A stretch of DNA of 64,000 nt, from assembly GCA_041691795.1 (NCBI GenBank), contig JBEPTX010000001.1, positions 310,001 to 374,000 on the forward strand, written 5' to 3'. Below are positions 61,139-64,000 of the stretch, in pieces (the first letter of the stretch is position 1; each line of letters starts with the position of its first letter). The position numbers and the translations under genes are program-made. The DNA comes from JBEPTX01 sp041691795. GTDB taxonomy: Bacteria > Patescibacteriota > Saccharimonadia > Saccharimonadales > Saccharimonadaceae. Under the pieces are notes generated by a model that had not been told where the DNA came from, did not search any database, and worked only from the letters and a program-made list of their open reading frames with translations.

Positions 61139-61648
61139 ATGAATGCGATTGAGATAGAGAAAGCACAAGTGGAAGCGAAGTTCATTAATCATGAAATGAA
61201 CGAGCATCAAAAGCTTGCGGTAGACGCCGGAGCGGAGGCAAACGAAACGCAGCGGATGCTTGCCGGTCAACTGATATTAATCGCAGGGACAGTCATTACG
61301 GTGAGCGCGGTGTTCTTGAATACCGACCATGGTAATACGCTTGGGCTACATTCGAAAGCTTTACTCATCGGATCATGGATTGCATTCGCCGTGTCGATTA
61401 GCTCGGGCATCCTGGGTCTGGTGTTAGACTCAGAATTCTTTGTTAGCTGGCAGAAGTATCATTTTGGTATCGCTGTGGAGCTTGGTACTAGTAAATACAC
61501 ATCGTTAACTATCCAAAAAGCTAGGAATAAGAACCCACTGCCAAAGGCTCGCTCCCCAGTGTGGCCGCTTTATGGCCAGATTGGCCTACTCGCACTCGGT
61601 GGTCTGACATTTCTAGCTTTGATTATTCATCTTCAATTAATCAAATAA
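61139..61648 (+). CDS. Hypothetical membrane protein, 169 aa
   Basis: An amphipathic helical N-terminus (1-45, EKAQVEAKFINHEMNEHQKL), three membrane helices (about 45-62, 78-98, 145-166) and a basic loop (RNKNPLPKARSPVW). No family recognised. Forms a two-gene unit with the preceding 67-aa gene. Confidence 0.72.
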   Translation: MNAIEIEKAQVEAKFINHEMNEHQKLAVDAGAEANETQRMLAGQLILIAGTVITVSAVFLNTDHGNTLGLHSKALLIGSWIAFAVSISSGILGLVLDSEFFVSWQKYHFGIAVELGTSKYTSLTIQKARNKNPLPKARSPVWPLYGQIGLLALGGLTFLALIIHLQLIK

Positions 61649-61707
61649 GGGATCTGGCCTCCCTGTCATTCTTGACTTCTCGGGGGGGGCTATTCTTAGA
61701 TCATCAT

Positions 61708-61929
61708 ATGAATAGTCAATTACAACCGAAACGATCATCACGAACTAAAGTAAGAAATACTCACGTGCGGGGGATTCGACATGACCCGCCAAATCAATAT
61801 GCACTGTCACGATTGCTACATCATCTGGTTCGTCAAGGGATTGAGGCAGAAGAAGCTAGGCGTGCGGGAATGACGCACGCGCGCACGCCTTCCCCTACTG
61901 CTCCCGACCATGAGAATCGCGCATCATGA
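61708..61929 (+). CDS. Small basic protein of actinobacterial recombinase-cassette type
   Basis: 73 aa. A basic N-terminus and RHDPPNQYALSRLLHHLVRQ followed by GIEAEEARR: a short segment of the kind seen in small proteins accompanying recombinase or HTH genes in Actinobacteria (from memory). GC-rich towards its end. Overlaps the HTH gene tail-to-tail. A run of eight G (61682-61689) lies about 20 nt upstream, between TTGACT and TATTCT. The longer open frame from 61561 lies inside the previous gene and is not used. Confidence 0.5.
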   Translation: MNSQLQPKRSSRTKVRNTHVRGIRHDPPNQYALSRLLHHLVRQGIEAEEARRAGMTHARTPSPTAPDHENRAS

Positions 61930-62341
61930 CACCGAGCTTGATCAGCGCAGCCCGGACGGTGGTGTGGCTGACGCCATAGAGGTTACCGATCCAGGCCAGT
62001 GAGCGACCATCGCGGTAGAGGGCGGCAGCTTGGGTGACGTCGAGTGTTGAGAGGCCTTGCCGACGGATGGCAGCACCATGCTGGTGGAGGAGCCTGAGGA
62101 TGGTTTCTTTGGCCAGGCCGGTCGCGGCGACCAGCTGATTTGAGGTCGCACCCGCGTCGTACTTGGCGACGATGTCGTCGATCTCGGATTGTTTGAGATG
62201 ACGTTTACGGGTCTTGCTTGGTGGCCGGACTGGCTCCGGTGTCCGTGACCTGCGGTTTTCCAGACCGGTGTGTAGATCAGCGAATCTTTGAGTTAGGTAA
62301 CCCTTCTTGGAGTAAGCTCTTATGAGGTCCACCAGAAGCAA
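61895..62341 (-). CDS. Helix-turn-helix protein, recombinase-associated, likely transferred
   Basis: 148 aa. Two HTH units: KQSEIDDIVAKYDAGATSNQ with TGLAKETILRLL (about 75-110) and DVTQAAALYRDGRSLAWIGN with YGVSHTTVRAALI (about 115-145). This doubled resolvase-type HTH after a KTRKRHL basic segment is common in Actinobacteria. The 61895-62230 part is markedly more GC-rich than flanking genes. There is no catalytic recombinase domain, so it is either a truncated recombinase or a stand-alone DNA-binding partner. Confidence 0.75.
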   Translation of the reverse strand: MLLVDLIRAYSKKGYLTQRFADLHTGLENRRSRTPEPVRPPSKTRKRHLKQSEIDDIVAKYDAGATSNQLVAATGLAKETILRLLHQHGAAIRRQGLSTLDVTQAAALYRDGRSLAWIGNLYGVSHTTVRAALIKLGVMMRDSHGREQ

Positions 62342-62355
62342 GTAAACTACTATAA

Positions 62356-63291
62356 TTAAGCGGCTAGCAGCGCGCTGCCATCAGCAAACTCTTCGTGGAG
62401 TTCCTGAACCTTTTTGATGGTTCGCCTATCAAACATGATTGAGGTATGTTTCGCTTTTTCGACTTCTCTGTATGGAATGTCGGCTGACAGCTGCATTTTT
62501 AGGAAAGCTGGAGGAATAATTCGGTCGCGACCGAAACCAATCACTCCAAGTGCAAGACCGCCCGCTTTTAGGGCGAACAGTTGCTCGGCAGTTCTGGTTT
62601 TGGATATATCATAGCCTTCCTCCAGGGCGAGCGGCAAGTTTGCAAGGATGTATTTGGCCATATGGCGAGATTGCTTCAAGAATGCAAGATTATTACAAAT
62701 TTCGCGGGGGTCAACGTGCGTGGCCATCTCAAATGCTGCCCTGCCCGCAAGCGTCAGGAATGACTGATCAATAACACCAGCAGGTGCAATCATCGTCATA
62801 CTATCTATTTTTCGCTCGTCTGGCTTGCGATTTAGGTCATCAAGTGCGACAGGCACAGAATAGACACCACCCTGTGAGTAGGCCATGAGTCCTACCGGCA
62901 TGCCAGATTCATAGCTCATGGTATCTATCACAGCGCCAAGACTGTCGGACATGTGGTCATGTGGAGATACTTGCGGTTGTGAGTAGCGGTGCCGATCAAT
63001 AGTGACGGCTTTTTGCCCAAGCTTGGCAAACATCGTCATTGAATCGTGGAGCGAATACGTATCTAGGCTGAACCCAGGGGCAAATATGACCGCAGGACGC
63101 CCATTATCCTCGATCGTTTCATTGTCAGGAGAAAACGCCATGACCCTGACTTGCTCGCCAAAACCATCCGTAACAAATCTTTCCTGATATTTAACCCCTT
63201 GATCGTCCGAAATTATAGGTAAATCCCCTGACAAAAAATCCCCTCCGCCAGATGGCGTGGGAAAGTCAATGATGTGATTTGGACGGCTCAT
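62356..63291 (-). CDS. Alpha/beta-hydrolase
   Basis: 311 aa. The nucleophile elbow AYSQGG (Ser at about residue 140), oxyanion region FAPGFSLDTYSLHDSM and the catalytic His probably in KAKHTSIMFD near 285. No signal peptide. Family-level only: an esterase or lipase-like enzyme of unknown substrate. It lies downstream of nothing obvious and next to the GC-rich transferred pair. Confidence 0.82.
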   Translation of the reverse strand: MSRPNHIIDFPTPSGGGDFLSGDLPIISDDQGVKYQERFVTDGFGEQVRVMAFSPDNETIEDNGRPAVIFAPGFSLDTYSLHDSMTMFAKLGQKAVTIDRHRYSQPQVSPHDHMSDSLGAVIDTMSYESGMPVGLMAYSQGGVYSVPVALDDLNRKPDERKIDSMTMIAPAGVIDQSFLTLAGRAAFEMATHVDPREICNNLAFLKQSRHMAKYILANLPLALEEGYDISKTRTAEQLFALKAGGLALGVIGFGRDRIIPPAFLKMQLSADIPYREVEKAKHTSIMFDRRTIKKVQELHEEFADGSALLAA

Positions 63292-63421
63292 ATGGCCAAA
63301 ACTCCTGTTGTTGTGATCGAAGTATACTGCGAGTTGTGGAGATTGTAAACAGTAGTCACATACCGGTTCAGTCTTGATAGCAAAAAGATTATATTGTCTG
63401 CACGTTTATCTCCGTTGATCG

Positions 63422-63453
63422 TTGTAATTTATGACTTTTTATGCTATTATAAT
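63422..63453 (+). promoter_or_regulatory. Promoter region of the 63483 gene
   Basis: TTGTAA at 63422-63427 and TATTAT at 63445-63450 (17-nt spacer), overlapping a perfect TATAAT at 63448-63453. Confidence 0.6.
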
Positions 63454-63482
63454 AATTGTCAACTGTACCCTACTACAAGGTG

Positions 63483-63854
63483 ATGAGTTCTTTGTCAAAG
63501 TCAAATGAAACACCTGTGATTAAAATTACTCACTCGAAGCAACTCGCTGGGCTGAAAGAAAAGGTCTGCAATATACTTGCTGGGAGTAGTCATGCTACCG
63601 TCACCCAGCTCCACCAGAGTCTGGTGGCTGGTCTGATCGTCGATCACATTGCCCTTATTGCCAATCGTAGGATCGGCAATAAGGGCAAGTTTAGCCCCCA
63701 TGTCAAGGCAGTCGAGATCACCCGAGGTGACATATATCTCCCTATCGTTGCGGAATGCGAGAAATTGTCGCGAACGAGTCAGGTAACACCTAGCTCGAAA
63801 GATATTCCGCGCTACATCGACATCGGGTGGCGTGTCATTTCAAACTCAGTGTGA
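63483..63854 (+). CDS. Hypothetical protein, 123 aa (orphan cassette gene)
   Basis: No family recognised. MSSLSKSNETPVIKITHSKQ start, alternating hydrophobic strands, LHQSLVAGLIVDHIALIANRR helix and a Ser/Thr-rich end. The start at 63483 is preferred over a TTG at 63456; an AAGG site is close to the ATG. The unit has its own promoter and a strong hairpin terminator. Confidence 0.7.
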   Translation: MSSLSKSNETPVIKITHSKQLAGLKEKVCNILAGSSHATVTQLHQSLVAGLIVDHIALIANRRIGNKGKFSPHVKAVEITRGDIYLPIVAECEKLSRTSQVTPSSKDIPRYIDIGWRVISNSV

Positions 63855-63899
63855 CAGCTGACACACCCCGCACCAATGCCAGGAGAGCCACTTACGACC

Positions 63900-63934
63900 A
63901 AGAAGGCCCCTCGCACTACGGTGCGGGGTTCTTC
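63900..63934 (+). terminator. Terminator of the 63483 gene
   Basis: GAA.GCCCC.CGCAC, a 4-nt loop and GTGCGGGG.TTC, followed by TTCAT. Beyond 63935 nothing further is supported before the window ends. Confidence 0.65.
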
Positions 63935-64000
63935 ATACCCAAAAGCTACTGGTTTAATATAGTTTCAGGTTTGAATGCCTCTGGGTGCTGAATCATCAAC

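Noticed and set aside
61561..61707. N-terminal extension of the 61708 ORF
   Set aside because: It runs inside the 3' end of the preceding membrane protein in another frame and lacks a ribosome-binding site.

Overview
The window reads as chromosomal DNA of a Patescibacteria/CPR bacterium, most likely a Saccharibacterium (TM7). The basis is gene content and style: short forms of core proteins (TsaB about 128 aa, ComEC without its C-terminal metallo-beta-lactamase part), MurT/GatD, a streamlined type IV pilus operon, a membrane RnfD-like/reductase fusion with ApbE and two flavin-carrier proteins, a lamin-tail surface protein, and almost no biosynthesis. This placement is by inference; no marker phylogeny could be run. 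TGA is a normal stop here (for example the MFS gene ends in TGA), so this is not a UGA-Gly lineage.

Layout. 0-3.9 kb: tRNA-Gly and tRNA-Arg, a few small genes, a deaminase, a VOC protein, an RDD membrane protein. 3.9-5.2 kb: two orphan unknown genes with their own promoter/terminator signals. 5.2-10.1 kb: a membrane-anchored double-AAA+ Clp-like ATPase with its small membrane partner, then divergent murT-gatD (peptidoglycan stem amidation). 10-15.4 kb: peroxiredoxin, OpgC-like acyltransferase, GT39-type glycosyltransferase plus GtrA, tRNA-Pro, and a frameshifted membrane-anchored protein gene. 15.4-23.4 kb: MazG-like, DnaJ-like, EVE, flavodoxin-type reductase, DUF4396, MFS exporter, DoxX-like, Nudix, RNase Y, TsaB/TsaE. 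23.5-32 kb: pilB-pilC-pilM-pilN-pilO and a small membrane gene, PRC-barrel, recX-recA, one pilin. 32-40 kb: bPH membrane protein, ruvB, kup, ruvA, a class A penicillin-binding protein, ruvC. 39-42.6 kb: RnfD-reductase fusion, apbE, two FMN-binding lipid-facing proteins (an extracytosolic flavin electron-transfer set). 42.7-49.3 kb: lamin-tail protein, yebC, comEC, pgl, folC, ASCH protein, elongator tRNA-Met. 49.3-52.4 kb: a 163-nt near-perfect hairpin ahead of an operon of a membrane protein, an ATP-cone protein and a disulfide-less FAD oxidoreductase. 52.9-56.9 kb: an integrative element in the 3' end of initiator tRNA-fMet, carrying a large serine recombinase. 57-60.5 kb: histidine kinase/response regulator, MBL hydrolase, FtsB/DivIC-like protein. 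60.6-64 kb: tRNA-Ile2(CAU), small accessory genes, and a GC-rich actinobacterial-looking recombinase-associated pair.

How it works together. The operons show DNA uptake and repair (ComEC, type IV pilus, RecA/RecX, RuvABC), envelope building and modification (MurT/GatD, PBP, GT39/GtrA/OpgC), and a small membrane redox module. Two modes of expression are visible. Many core genes have a TATAAT-like box only 6-9 nt before the start codon, which implies leaderless mRNAs, while several orphan accessory genes have full -35/-10 promoters, a leader, a Shine-Dalgarno site and a hairpin terminator.

The most unusual signal is around the tRNAs. Their trailers are long palindromes that include the CCA end, followed at three loci by the same series of hairpins, whose arms copy the T-arm of the adjacent tRNA. 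At tRNA-fMet the two halves of this arrangement are separated by the integrated element, which gives an independent estimate of its borders.
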